Assembly: GCF_026914265.1 (NCBI RefSeq)
Contig: NC_069124.1
Span: 16,265,088 to 16,329,087, forward strand
Source: Mya arenaria
Taxonomy: Eukaryota; Mollusca; Bivalvia; Myida; Myidae
Direction: 5' to 3'
Length of the DNA stretch: 64,000 bases
In this document: piece by piece, positions 35,351 through 47,739 of the stretch
Numbering within the stretch: the first letter of the stretch is position 1
Layout of the letters: the number at the start of each line of letters is the position of its first letter
The notes under the pieces: generated by a model
Told to the model about the DNA's origin: nothing
What the model saw: only the letters and a program-made list of their open reading frames with translations
Databases searched by the model: none
Made by a program: the position numbers and the translations under genes

Positions 35351-35910
35351 GCTGTGACACATCTGAAAAAAAACAAGGGATGCACACCAAGGCATAAATA
35401 TTCCAAATAAAATAACCTAGGCCTTTAATGACAAATCGTATTTTGCTACAAGATGTCCTTCTTTTTAAATAGGTTTATTAACAAACACAAACACACAAAT
35501 ATGAGCTGTGGCTTGATGAATTATGCCACAATTATGATCATGGAACCTGTACATCTAACAGTGAAGACTATGTACACACTGTTTTCGTTAGGTGTAATAT
35601 AACAAACAATTTCAGTGCGCTTGTCTTTAATGACCTGTTTGGTGCCATTCCGCTGACAAGGTCACAGCATTTTTGTTCTTGTTTGTCGCGTTAGTGCTTT
35701 AACCCTTGCCAATGGCTTTAAATGGTGTCCAGTAATCTGTTTAAAAACATGTTCATTCATTCGTACTTGAATTTTCTCATGCCTATAATTGCTTAACAAA
35801 CTATAAATTAAGGTCATCATAACAAATTTGATTGGACGGCAAAACATTATAAATTCGCGACTCTTTTACTACGATTTCATGATATTTTGGCTTTTATTGG
35901 TTCCATTTGC

Positions 35911-38900
35911 ATGAAAATGAAAGGTTTTACTATCTTGGTAACCTGTACAGTACTTGTGTTGGTATTTGGAGCATCAGACGAAGAAAACAAGAGAGGTGAG
36001 AAAAAATAGTCTTTAATATGTATATGTATAGATATTTCCTATGTTCTTAGATTTTACCAAATGAATAAATTTTTGCTCGATAAATTGATATGAATAACTC
36101 TGTGTAGAATCCAGTACTGGTGCGCTCGTGGTTCATACTCACTACCTTTTGGTTAGAAGGCAGACACATACATTTGCCACTAGAACACTCTCATCCTCTC
36201 TTTACATACATTGTTATTAAATTAGAAAGCGGAATACATTATCATATAATTTTAAGTGTAGGTTAGAGTTATTCCTTTGTAAATAAGCGTTACCTAACTA
36301 TGGTATCGTCATTTAAATCAGCGTTGACACTGACACTTCGCCTATGCACATGCAAACAGTATGCGTGGCTATATGCACAAGCGCAGTTATAGCAATTTCC
36401 TTGATCATGAAGAGTCGTCTTTAACAATTAGTAACGATTCTTCACAAATCAGAAACTAAACATGTTAAAAATCGTATGCCCCGATTGGCTGCAAATGTAG
36501 AGCAAAGAGTAAGTGTCAGTGCAGAAGACATGAAATGAGTATTTCACAAAATTATTGTACATCCTAAACAGCTCGTGTGAAACAAGGAAAGTTAACACGG
36601 CATGGCAATGACCCGAAGATGACAGCAGAAAAGTTTGAATTTGCTGACTCACTTTCTTTGGATGTCGAAATAGAAGGGGAGGCCAAAAAAACGGTTCAAT
36701 TGAAACAGAAAAATATCGATGCGAGAAGAGTTGACGAGCCAACGATAAAGGTAAAAAATTGTAGTGCAATAAATAGTTTTTTTTTGTGTTTTTTTGAAAA
36801 TTGGTTCGTTTATCTGAATGTTTAAAGTATTATATTAATGTTAGCCTAGTATTTATTGTGTATATAAGACTTAACGTTCATGTTGTATGAACACGGTGGG
36901 TTTACATCATTATTGCGCACTCCCATTGGATAAGCGGCGAATGCATTTAACCAATGGTTAACGACGTAACAAGTATCGGCTTTTTTATCCAAACGAATTT
37001 CTTCATCCATACATATTCAGTTGCAGATAACGTTACATATGTAAAAGTAAATATACGGATTAACGGCATTTTTTTCTGTTTATAGCGGGGGAGGGGCACT
37101 CTTGCAAATTTATCGCTAGGGCACAAGAAAGATTATGGACACGTACACACAACATAACATACGAAACAAAGGCATTTTTAATAAAAAGGCATTCGTATCG
37201 ATGAATATTGGAATTGATTCTTGAACGAAAAGGATGGTTTAGAATAAAAATGGAGAAGAAATTACTAAATTGTCCAGATAAAGCGATAATATATTTGACA
37301 CAAATAGCGCGTTCTATCAAGCTGCAGAAAAAATAAACTGGAACAAACTTTCTCATTTCAAATTTATTTCTTGTACTTATCAAACAAAAGTTAATGAATA
37401 ACGGACGGCAATGGCTGTTTTATGTTAAAAGTATACGTCGTGTTTTTATAAGGCCATACAAATTGTACTTTTTGTTTTATTTTATTATTTTGTTCTATTT
37501 AAGGCCGTTCAAACTGATTGCAGCGAACGAGCGAAATGAAAATAAAAATACAATATTGAAATTTTGTTAAAAAAAATATGACATAATTCATCATTTAAAA
37601 TGATAATTACATTTATTCTCCCTTCTTTTTAACTGTTTCAGTCATCCGGTACAATCAAGTTTGTTTTTGTCATTCATTTGAACGATTTTATTATTGGACA
37701 AAATAAGAGTTGTCGTTTTTTTGTAATTCCTTAAACATAGATGCTGCACGTCCGTCGAACGAAGCATCAATTTGGTGTGGCCTTATTAAAAAATAACACA
37801 CAAAAAGTTGTGATAAATTTAAATACTAGTATAAATGTACTTGTATAACTCATCGTAGTCACCTCAAATGCAGTTATCAACAGTCTTGAACGACATTGGC
37901 GTGTCCATCACCTTTCGAAAGATATTAAATAACAGTTGACCGATAGTTCCGAGCTGTTAACAACATTGAAAACGTCATCGTTGTTAAATTTTAAATCGTT
38001 ACTGCTCTGAAAGTTTAATTGATACACTTGTGATCTGCAGTATCTCTAACAAGTTTCGAGACAACTGTTTCAGCTGTACTTGTTTATTTTTAATATTTGA
38101 GCACATCTTCAAATATTTCACGTATAAAAGTTAACACCGATGTCGTTAATCACGTTCTTACCTTTAACAACGTTCCAAACAATCGGTTCATTATGTCTTA
38201 ATTAGCTCTTCGCAAATAAGTACAAATATTGAATGTGGCGTATCCGTGGTCTAGTGGTAATACACTTGACTGACAATCCAGGGGTCTCAGGTTCGATTAT
38301 TGCCGCACCACTGCGAACAATTCTAATCGTCTTCCGGGAGAAACGTTAAATGGAGGTCCCGTGTATCAGTGCTATACACTGGTGCACGTTAAAGAACCAT
38401 AGCTATAACCAGGGTTACATTCTGTCTGTGCACTATGTTCCAAACACCTAAAATAACAAAAATCTTATCGGCAAATGGGCCTTGCCCAAATGCAAGTATA
38501 AATAATCTTACACACCTAATAAGGAGAGAAATCTTTCTGTTAGCTTTAATCTCTTTAATCCTTTTTTCTGTATACTTGGTATATGCTGATATATTAACAT
38601 CATATGAATAAATACTGTTTAAACCAATAATTCTCACAATCTTAGGGCTCTTCCGTGTATATGTCGGATGACAACAGCGTCACCTACCGCGAGGACTGCA
38701 CTGAAGATGGAACATGTCAGGGAGTGAGTAATGGAAGATTACTTTGAAATGCTTTCTCAACATGTTTATTTACATGTATACGTATTTAAGTATTATATTT
38801 AGTTCATATTGTTTTAGCAACAATGATATGCACACCAATACATAGATTGACTGACCGATGGTCAATGTTCATTAAACGTTTCGATTCTTGAATTTATCTA

Positions 38901-41900
38901 GACACGAAACCTCTATAATTCAATCAAAACTTATCATATTCTGTAATGCACTGAAGATAAAAAATGCTAGCGGGTGAGTCAAACAATAACATATCATTGT
39001 CCACTTTATTTTTTCTCCTTATTGAGTATCATTTTGCAGTTAACATTCGTGAAACATCTGTATAATTACGAAACATTTCCTTTCCCCTCCCCTACTAGTA
39101 AAATGAATTTATTTATGCGTTTTTGCCTGAATAATGCATTAGTTTTTCCCTTAGTCACTTTTTTCAGTACATATTTTACACATTATATAAACACATTTTC
39201 TCTTCATATTTATGTATACAACTAAATGATCTTTCTTACTATGATACTTACCTTTTCGAATGATCAAGCTTAACATTTTATTCGGTTATATACTGTGCCA
39301 TGTGTACATTGACCAATGGTCATACAGAGCCACTGTGTGTCTTTGCAAGATCGTTTGTCCTTACTTTTCCTCTATGCATAGTTTAGCAGATGCAATATAC
39401 ACTGTATTATATTGTGACTGACTTTTCCAGTATGCAATTATCCAAGGTGAAAAGGGCTTTGATTTCGTGTCAAAATCAGGCACTGTGCTCGAGATCTCTT
39501 CAGAAACGGACCCCAATGTTAAGTTTGAAGACAAACCAGAACGCCCCAAGAAGTCTGAACAGTCTACAGTTGACAGAGTTCCTGGTAAGATATGTGCTCA
39601 AATTGAATTTCACTTTTTTGTGCCACTTTATGTGTCAGATTCTAACAAAGAAATACTAATTTGCATTCTAGATTGAAGAGTTAAATATATGTCACTTAAT
39701 TTGGATATAATGAATTCAGTCTTAAATCTTTTAAAGCTACACTCTCACAGATTGACAAATTTGACAACTTTTTCATTTTTTTTGGTCTCAGAATCAGCTG
39801 CTTTCGGCCTCAAAATCAGCTGCTTTCGGCATAAATGCTTTCAATTCGGTTAAATAAGATCACTAAGATTAGAACAGATCTAAATAATTGGGGGAAACTG
39901 CCGAAAATTTCATTTTTCTTAAAGCGTTAGTAACGCCATAAAAGATTTATTTTTGAGCGATAATATTAAAAACTGCGATCTGATCTTTTATCAGCAGTCT
40001 TATGTCACCGGTTTTTAAACATTTACTTAAAATTTGTCTAGTTTCAAGACAAAAATATAAAACTGTTGTTAAAACGATCATTCTTTTAGAGTGCAGCTTT
40101 AAGTTAATATTTGGGAAGCCAAGTTTAACCGTATAATCCACAGATAAGACTGCACTATTTTATAGAGCCGAAGAATGACGCCTCGAGGGTTCGACGAGAC
40201 GCCAACATGACGAAACGGGCGCTGAGTGATGACCTGTTCAACTCTCGAGTGGCGAAGATTCTCTATTTTGTTGATGAACCATTCATCAACGAGTATGTGC
40301 ATTTCTATTGAACGAACGTGGTTGGTCATTTGGATAAACCTTATTGTTTGGAATATACATAAATAGCCAACGTAACTACTTATAACTTGCTCACTATTTA
40401 TTAAAAATAGCAATTATGGAGCAGCATTCCCACGGTCACATACTGTAGCAGTCACAAATGTTTTGGGTAGACGCATTTTCATTTTGTGGAGACAGAAAAC
40501 TTGAGGCTGCTGTACGGCCATTGAAGTGATGACGCAAGGTCGCATTTGGGCCTCCCTGCGGGGGTCGTATGTTTTTGACACATACTAATGCAGACGCAAT
40601 GCAGCCACAAGGAAAAACAAACTTGTTTGTTACAATACCTATATCCTTTGCGGCCGCCGCTAGTATCTCTCGATTTCGGGGGCCTACGGCTGCCGTATCC
40701 TTGCCGTTAGGCAAAGGTTACTTACAACGCTCGTATCAACAGACCAAATCCTTTTAAATTGCTAACAAGCCATGCAATACCCAATCTGAATCCGTCTTAG
40801 ATCAACAAAGAAAACGAACCATTATTCAATCGATATTAGAATGTAATTTTATTATCGGAAAGAACCCAAATGATTAGCTCTATGTAAATATTTTATTGTA
40901 TGATTTTATTTTTTTTTTATTGCAGATTTTTACCATTGGGTGGATACAACTACGCAAACACAATCCTCATTATAAGAGACTTTTTAACTCTTATGACCAA
41001 CCAGGTAAGTAAGAATAAAGATGTTATAGCGTGCATTGACCTCTGATTATGGTTTATTAAAGAGCATCGTCATTGTTCTTGCGTTCGTGCAGCGATTTGA
41101 AAATCCTTGGACAATTTGAATACTCGCGCCTGTGAAAGTAGGGAAAAACAAAAAATATCTGAAGATTATCCCTCCGTTATATTTGCTTGTGATTATAATA
41201 AGGTCTTGCATAGCATTTTTATTCGTATTTATCCTAGAAATAATGAATGCAATATTCATGTTTAACTCTTTAATTTCGCGCGGGTTTATAAAAATATATA
41301 TGTTAAAATAAATGTTCATGTCAGTTTTAAATGCTGTTAGCTTATGAAAAACGGAAACAATCAATTAATCTCTGTCTTCACGTGCAGATTTATCGAGCAT
41401 ATGGAACCATTACTCATTTGAGTCGTTAACGAAAATGAGTCTTGTGGATATTTGTTTTGGCAAAATATGTTGCCTCCTAAAGGCCAGTCATAGCTTTTGA
41501 AATGCATAAAACAATATTAACATTACAATTATCTTCATTGTGATATCTTTTTTCTCAGTTTGATCACTTGGATTAGTCTTCATTTTTACTGATAACGTCA
41601 CATTTTAGCTTTAAATTTTTACAAGAATCAAAGAAATGCTTTTAGCAGTCGTAGAACGTTATTACATATAACCGCACGTGCAAAATGTAGGATATGAGCC
41701 CCTTTAATTAAGTCGTACCATCTCTAATCTTGAATAAGTAAAATCGTCACAAAGGCAATACATTTGTCGTTTGTTTCTGTCCCCCATCGTGATTCTCACC
41801 TTGTATTTCTATATAATTATTAAATTTATTTTCAAGATCACTACGACGTACCAGACTCTCCGTCAGTATAACCAACGACTTTACGTCCGCGGGGTTTCTT

Positions 41901-44900
41901 ATGATCAAGACATCGCTATCCAACTTGTTGGCGTGGCATATCCTACAAATGTAAGTTATTAAAATAATTGTCTTCATGTCTATCGTCAGGCGCGTAGGTG
42001 CCTATATGCGAATACGCGGCTTAATCCACATGATTCTGACAAAAAAATCAAAACCATCAGCCAAAGTTGCAGTATGCGTACTTAACTACATGATCCTAAA
42101 ACTGTCCATTTTCCAGTATTAAATATAGCACCTCAGAACGCCCAGAATGCACTAGATTGCACTTATTTTCAAAATTTACCAAGGAGGCATGCACCCGAAC
42201 CCACCTTACACAATTATGCAGCCGCACGAATAGAGGGCTAGCTACGCCCCTGAACGTTAACACACGAAGTTTGTAAGGATACAAGAGCAATTATTCCCAC
42301 AGTACGCTCAGTGCTTTGAGTATTGGTATATCGTTTTGAATAACCTCATAACTAAAGTAAAATGTTACGTATTCTACATTTAGCAAGGACAAAACTTTCC
42401 TTTCTCGGCGAACAACGCATATGGTGGGTTTATCTACGGGCTGAATGACAGAGGTTTCCTGCCCGACTTTGCCCAATACCTCTCCGGGTTTAATACCAAT
42501 CTGGACTATGACCACGCTGCAGCCATCACCGGATATCGCTACATTAGTGGAACGACTAATAACCAATTTGAAATCCTCGGTGAGGCCCGTCCATACATTC
42601 CCATCGGAATGAGTATTGTACATCATACACCCACTGTAGTACTTGAAACTCAATTCGCATACAACGAAACTATCACTATATTTCATCATTCTCGCCACGT
42701 AAATATATATTGTAATATTGCAATTGAATTGTAATAGACTAGTAAGCATTTTGTTTTCGAAGTAGTTTTAATAAATTATAAGCTTTTGAATACATGTGAA
42801 ACGTTTTCATAATTCTAAAAGTCCACACCTTCTTGTTAGATTGGCTAATTGTAGTTTTACACTTATATTGTTTTCAATCGATTGAAGGGAAGGCGTATTT
42901 AGGAACCATGTGTGAGCAAAACTCGTTTTACTCTGGAACAAGTGCTTCGACCGAAGTGCTCACTGGTAACCTGTTCAATATATTGGCGCATCAAATTGGT
43001 CACGGGTAAGATTCTTGAAAATCCATACAACCGTATGTTACATTCTTCCCCTGAAATGGAATGAAGCCTTTCTCTCACTGTCCCACTTCTGACCAGCATT
43101 GATCCCGATCAACACAATCTTGATGAAACTTGGCAAATCACGGATACATGCATGACGGTATTTGTATGAATCATGGAAAACCTAGATTAGTCCTAATAGA
43201 TCTGGAAGGTGACGAATAGTAATACTAGTACGTCACGTATGCACGCGCTACGATTTTCCATTTTCATACAACAGTCCTAGTCGTATCGTAGCTTGCTCTG
43301 GCATAATCGTACAGCAATCGTAGGCGCATTCTTGGTCTTGGCTAATTCCTCGTCTCAGTTCTTTTCACTAGCGGATTTAAAGGTGCGCAATATTTCAACT
43401 ATTAGAAAACGATCCTTATGCAAAGCAACACAAATAATGGCGTTTGAAAATTGTATTTAATTATGATTTATTTATTACGTCTTATGACTTCTGCAGCTTT
43501 TGTGTGAAACTACCTTCCGTACAGAATGAACCAAATGTTTTATTTTTAATGTAAATTTTCATTTTTTGAGAGATTGAACCATCTACTAAATCCTATTAAT
43601 GTATTCACATCAAATCGTACAATATTTCCAATCTTATCAATGATTTTAGATTTGGGATGAACCATGACTTCAATACAGCAGCATGCCCTTATAATCAGTA
43701 CGTGATGTCGCCTACGTACAACAGACCCTGGGAGTTCTCGCCCTGTTCCGCCTTTGACTTACAGTCACACACATCAAGGTAAGTTAAATGGCATTTAACC
43801 TTCTTTTATTTTGTTCGCAGAACTTTCTTTCATAAAAGATGCGCTCTTACTCCAAGATAAGATTTACCACAATTAATAATATTGTTTTAATATATCAAAA
43901 AGGATGAATAAATGTCGAAAACAATGGTTCTTATGAAGGAGACCCAATGTAATTTGAAAGAAATGAGCATAAAACAAGATATTTCTACCTTAGGAGACTA
44001 TAGTAGTACAGTAAATCTTTTAGCACTCACCAATCATTTAATATTTTTGTTTTGCGCTTTCTGCTATTAAATACACGGTTACATCTTGTTATTAGTAATC
44101 AATATTTTCCATAGATGCATTATTTAGTAAATAGTTAAAGGTTTATCACTCAAAAATATGTTTGTTATACATGTGTATGTATTAATTTTGAAAAAGAGTG
44201 TCACTTTAAAATCTTAGCTTGTCTGAGTATACTGTCGCATGAAACCTAGAAATCAGTCGGATCAGTATTACTGTCAGCAACACATCAACATCAACCTGAG
44301 AGCTTATTCCAGTGAACGTTTTTCAGCAACTACTAAGTATCAGCCTCGGCAACTATAAGCAGAAATGATTGTAACTAACAAAATAGGCTGGGCAACACTA
44401 AGCAACTCATTAGCCACAGGAATTACAATCAGCAATCCTTGGACTCAGCTCAATAGCATAGTAACATCAACTATACTTAGAAATGGCATGCAATCAATTC
44501 CGTAGCCTCGGCAACTGTCCTCAGTATTGCCCTTGTATTTACTTATTCATTGCCCACAGCAACTATATTCAAAAATGCAATGTTATTAACTAAATAGCCT
44601 CGGCACTTATAAGCTGACCTAACTGAGCTTAGATCATAATTGCATTTTAAGCTCGCTCGAAATATCGTTTCAGTATAAGTGTCAGCAACTTTAAGACGAC
44701 CTGCCTAGCTCGAGTTGATCCTGGCTTCTTTGTAGACTTCTGTGGTGGATTCCTAGGCTCCCAGTATAGTCTTGACGAACAGTGTCAACTTTCCTATGGA
44801 CCAAATAGTCAGCGCTGCAATCTTGGGGTACACAAGTTGATAAAATGCACATGAATTGATTCGTGGTAAAATCATATAATGCACCAGTCAATTGTAACCA

Positions 44901-46252
44901 CGGCCGAGGGTATAGCGGGCCGTGTTTTTACCTTCCAGGTGCCGAGTGAATGTTGTGGTTTTGTTTTCGCGCCGAAAAAAAGCGGGGAATGGGCCTTACC
45001 TTGGATGTCCCGAGGGTGCGGGTGTATTTAGCGGGGATTTTACCAGCAATTTGTCAACGTTGGGCGGAGATTTTACCTGGGATTGGCTGGACCGACAGTC
45101 AAAGTCCCCGCTATTCCCCGGACCTGGGGGGTGGGGGTGGTTACAATTGACTAGTGCATAATATAGAATAGTTTTCTTCTGATTCTTCATGTCTCTAAAC
45201 AATGTTTATTTTTAATTTTTAACGACTGCATGGGATCGTCCCTGTAGTTTTCAATGTATTATTCTACAGGAGGACGCTTTACGTGCCCTGTAGTTTTCAT
45301 TGTATTATTCTACAGGAGGACGCTTTACGTGCCCTGTAGTTTTCAATGTATTATTCTACAGTAGGACGCTTTAGAAACAGCGTTACTGACACTCTTGCTA
45401 CCACTTTTTCTACGAGTTAAAATGTAACCATTCGTCATTTACTGATATTTATATACTTATCTTATACAGCAATACAACGAAAATCAGTTACGCCAAGGTT
45501 ATGTAGGCACATGCTTGGGCGAGGTATTCTACTGTTACCCGGAGTATCGGGACGGCTATTGCTACCCAATTACCCGTGCTCTATGGGGAACCAAATGCGT
45601 TATCAACAATAGACTTGACCCTCAGAATGTGAGTATTGGAACCATAAGACACGGTCATGATATGTTTGATGTTTTGGCTACCTGTATAGTCAAATTGTGT
45701 TATTATAACATATGTACGATCAAATACTGTTGAATATTCTGGACAACCTTTCGAACATATAAATAAAAGCAAAATAATTAAGTATATTTTTTTGAAAGAT
45801 TATACGAAATGTTCATCAACCGTAATAAGTTTATCCGTCGCAAATATATATACATCCTTAATTTTCTTACTAAATAATTACCTTGACGATGCTATATATT
45901 GATACACTGATGAGTGTATATATTGATATATATCTACGTAAACAAAGCGGGGGGGGGGGGGTAAAAAGAATTATGTTCTTGTTACAGAAATATTTCTGAG
46001 AAAACCCAAAAAACAATCGATTTCTTTTATTTCTTTAATTATTGCTTAAATCATTGTGTCACGCAGATATGCTACAGAGAGACATGCCAGAGCAGGAACA
46101 TCTGCAACACAAATCCTGGACCTACGTCATCATCTTGTTTCTGCAGTACCAGACAATGTTGTACGAACCAGCGATCAATAACTGGTGGATGCTGCAGCGG
46201 CTGTCGGGGCAGGACCAGGGGAAGACGCGTGAAGTGTTCTCTTAAATTTTAA
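35911..46252 (+). CDS. Secreted ADAMTS/reprolysin-like pseudo-protease, 13 exons
   Basis: Exons: 35911-35995, 36572-36750, 38646-38723, 39431-39584, 40166-40292, 40926-41004, 41837-41950, 42384-42579, 42888-43005, 43650-43778, 44674-44827, 45470-45628 and 46067-46252. Together they make 1758 nt with every phase matching, i.e. 585 residues. A signal peptide (1-20) precedes a propeptide ending at the furin site RVRR (173-176). The M12B fold follows, from RVAKILYFVDEPF. The zinc site reads AHQIGHGFGMNHDF (372-384), with His372, His376 and His382 and the Met-turn VMSP at 395-398. Residue 373 is Gln, not the catalytic Glu of HExxH, so zinc binding is likely but proteolysis is not. A disintegrin-like YSLDEQCQLSYGP segment and Cys-rich domains (CLGEVFYCY, GGCCSGC) follow. 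No thrombospondin repeat is seen. A polyadenylation signal AATAAA lies near 46445. Family is firm; a non-proteolytic binding role is inferred. Confidence 0.9.
36110..36200 (-). mobile_element. tRNA-derived SINE head, intron 1
   Basis: The minus strand reads 'gagagtgttctagtggcaaa' then 'gagtatgaacc' about 45 bp later. It is related to the head at 26392-26475, with a degraded box B. Confidence 0.4.
38237..38450 (+). mobile_element. tRNA-headed SINE, intron 2
   Basis: The head has box A TGGTCTAGTGGT and box B GGTTCGATT. The body contains 'cccgtgtatcagtgctatac' and GTGCACGTTAAAGAACC, shared with the SINE at 53685-54168. It ends shortly before exon 3. Confidence 0.75.
39735..40098. mobile_element. 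TTAA-flanked MITE family A, full copy, intron 4
   Basis: It is bounded by TTAA on both sides (39731-39734, 40099-40102). Inverted ends are AGCTACACTCT and AGAGTGCAGCT. The 364-bp interior has no coding potential. TTAA duplication suggests mobilisation by a piggyBac- or Kolobok-type transposase. Confidence 0.85.
40470..40745. other. GC-rich island in intron 5
   Basis: Base composition rises sharply against the AT-rich intron. It holds 'gggcctccctgcgggggtcg' and a NotI-type GCGGCCGC. Both strands are open for a stretch (40436-40714 minus, 40569-40757 plus) but neither has a family signature. It may be a fragment of an unrecognised repeat. Confidence 0.4.
41987..42252. mobile_element. hAT-like MITE, intron 7
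   Basis: Its ends are CAGGCGCGTAGGT and, inverted, CAGGGGCGTAGCT. Flanks ATCGT and AACGT match at four of five positions. It sits 36 bp after the exon 7 donor. Confidence 0.6.
43837..44205 (-). mobile_element. MITE family B, intron 10
   Basis: It ends with 'aaaaagagtgtcact' before TTAA and begins 'gatgcgctcttactcc'. It is the reverse orientation of the family at 52516-52877. Shared internal words include 'actaaataatgca' and 'ggaaaatattaatt' (here inverted). Confidence 0.8.
44880..45158. mobile_element. MITE with TAA target duplication, intron 11
   Basis: Inverted ends read TGCACCAGTCAATTGTAACC and TGCACTAGTCAATTGTAACC, flanked by TAA on both sides (44877-44879, 45159-45161). The interior is GC-rich. 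A 3-bp TAA duplication suggests PIF/Harbinger mobilisation, the same superfamily as the transposase gene at 17336-19488. Confidence 0.85.
45241..45375. repeat. 46-bp tandem repeat, three units, intron 11
   Basis: Units start at 45241, 45287 and 45333. Each contains the small inverted pair CTGTAG...CTACAG and 'aggacgcttta'. Confidence 0.88.
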
Positions 46253-47209
46253 TGGTACATGTTTCTGAAAATGTTTTTGTACACTGTAGACAATGTACGT
46301 ATACATACAACATTTTTATTATGAATCTAAAAAATGCTCGATAATCGAATCATAACTCTTATTCGAGAAAGCAAGAAAGAAATATAAGAATTCACAAGAA
46401 CATCAGTTTTAAAATGTTTTACCATTTTATTGTTTTTAATATTGGAATAAAACTCGTTCAATTCCTGGGGTTTTCCTTTTGTTTCGCATTACATCGCTCA
46501 AAGCAAAATTGGTCTCAGTGAACATTTGAGCACACAGAAGACTAAGCCACAAGTCATTGGACGTTTCATTATTGTTTCGGTGTTGGTTTTAAACTGTTTG
46601 TTCCCAATGTACTATTGTTTCCAATGTAATAATTAACTGTGTTATATTTTTTTACGATGATATTATTATTAAAGCATTGATCTTTGTAATTGTTTTGTTA
46701 ATAATACATTGAAAACCACAATGCCACGCAGAGTAGTAGTTCACGAGGCACACTGTTAACGCATTAGAGACACTAGTCTAATTGAGAAACACAAAGATAC
46801 AGTATTTCATAAAAACAAGCCTAGAATTGTCAATGCGAGCTAAGAGTAGTCCGATAATACATCATTTGGAAAAATGCGCAAAAACTGCTAAAGATACATG
46901 TGTCGTAAGCGATGTGTTACATCAGTCAGATTTAATGCGTTGTACACAACAATGTCAAGTTTATGACAATTTTCCTTTTTTCTTACAATTGTATCATCTG
47001 GTGTCCAGTCCCTTTAAGAGCGTTGTCCTGATAACTCATCTCGGAAAATCGCATCTGACCAATACACCCATGCGCCAACCACTTAACGTTGGCATCGTTG
47101 CGGATACGGGTTTAAGAGACACCCGTAAGACACCTAACGTAACATGACAAAAACAAAGGTTACATGTTTTAATTGTTGTTATTTATGCATGTAACGGGGT
47201 CACCCATTA
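46253..47209. other. 3' flank of the metalloprotease-like gene
   Basis: This is 3' UTR with AATAAA near 46445, then AT-rich sequence. The open frame at 46782-47147 (+) has no recognisable domain and is left uncalled. Confidence 0.5.
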
Positions 47210-47405
47210 CATGATAGTGGCGATACCTTTAACTAATATTGCCAGGTCATCGGGACAGCGCGATCCTGCGACATTTTTTTTAATAACGCGATCCTACGAC
47301 ATGCCTGCTACCAACGAGATCCTGAGACATGCCTGTGAACAACACGATTCTAAGACACATGATAGTGGCGAAACCTTTTACGAATACTGCCAGGTCATCG
47401 GGACT
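47210..47405. repeat. Duplicated segment plus founder-like 28-bp units
   Basis: 'catgatagtggcga-acctttta' with 'tgccaggtcatcgggac' occurs at about 47212-47256 and again at about 47358-47404. Between them lie three or four diverged copies of the 28-bp unit that later expands at 47740-48915. Confidence 0.75.
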
Positions 47406-47739
47406 ACCGTCTTTACCTTCCTTTTCCTATTTATGTTCATGTGTGATGGCTAGTGAATTTCAACGCCTGGTATTGTTTTCGATTTGTTTATAGTTACCAG
47501 TATTACCACTTTTATTGAATCGTGTTTTATTACTTCAGTTTGTGTTGTCCAATTACATTTTAGAATTGAACAGACACTTCTTTTCCAGTTTAAAAGGAAT
47601 ATTAGGGACATTATTGTGGGGGTTCCCGCCGGACCGATAAGTTAATACAGGAGTTCACTGTTTTTCGAATATTCAGCCTCATTCCTGTCCAATTATATAT
47701 AATATACCAAGTGTCACAGGCAAGCACGTCACAAAAGAG

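Noticed and set aside
40436-40757. Overlapping frames on both strands in intron 5
   Set aside because: Explained by high GC content (few stops); no domain and no splice sites joining the host gene.
46782-47147. 121-codon plus-strand frame downstream of the pseudo-protease
   Set aside because: No ATG at the head and no recognisable domain.
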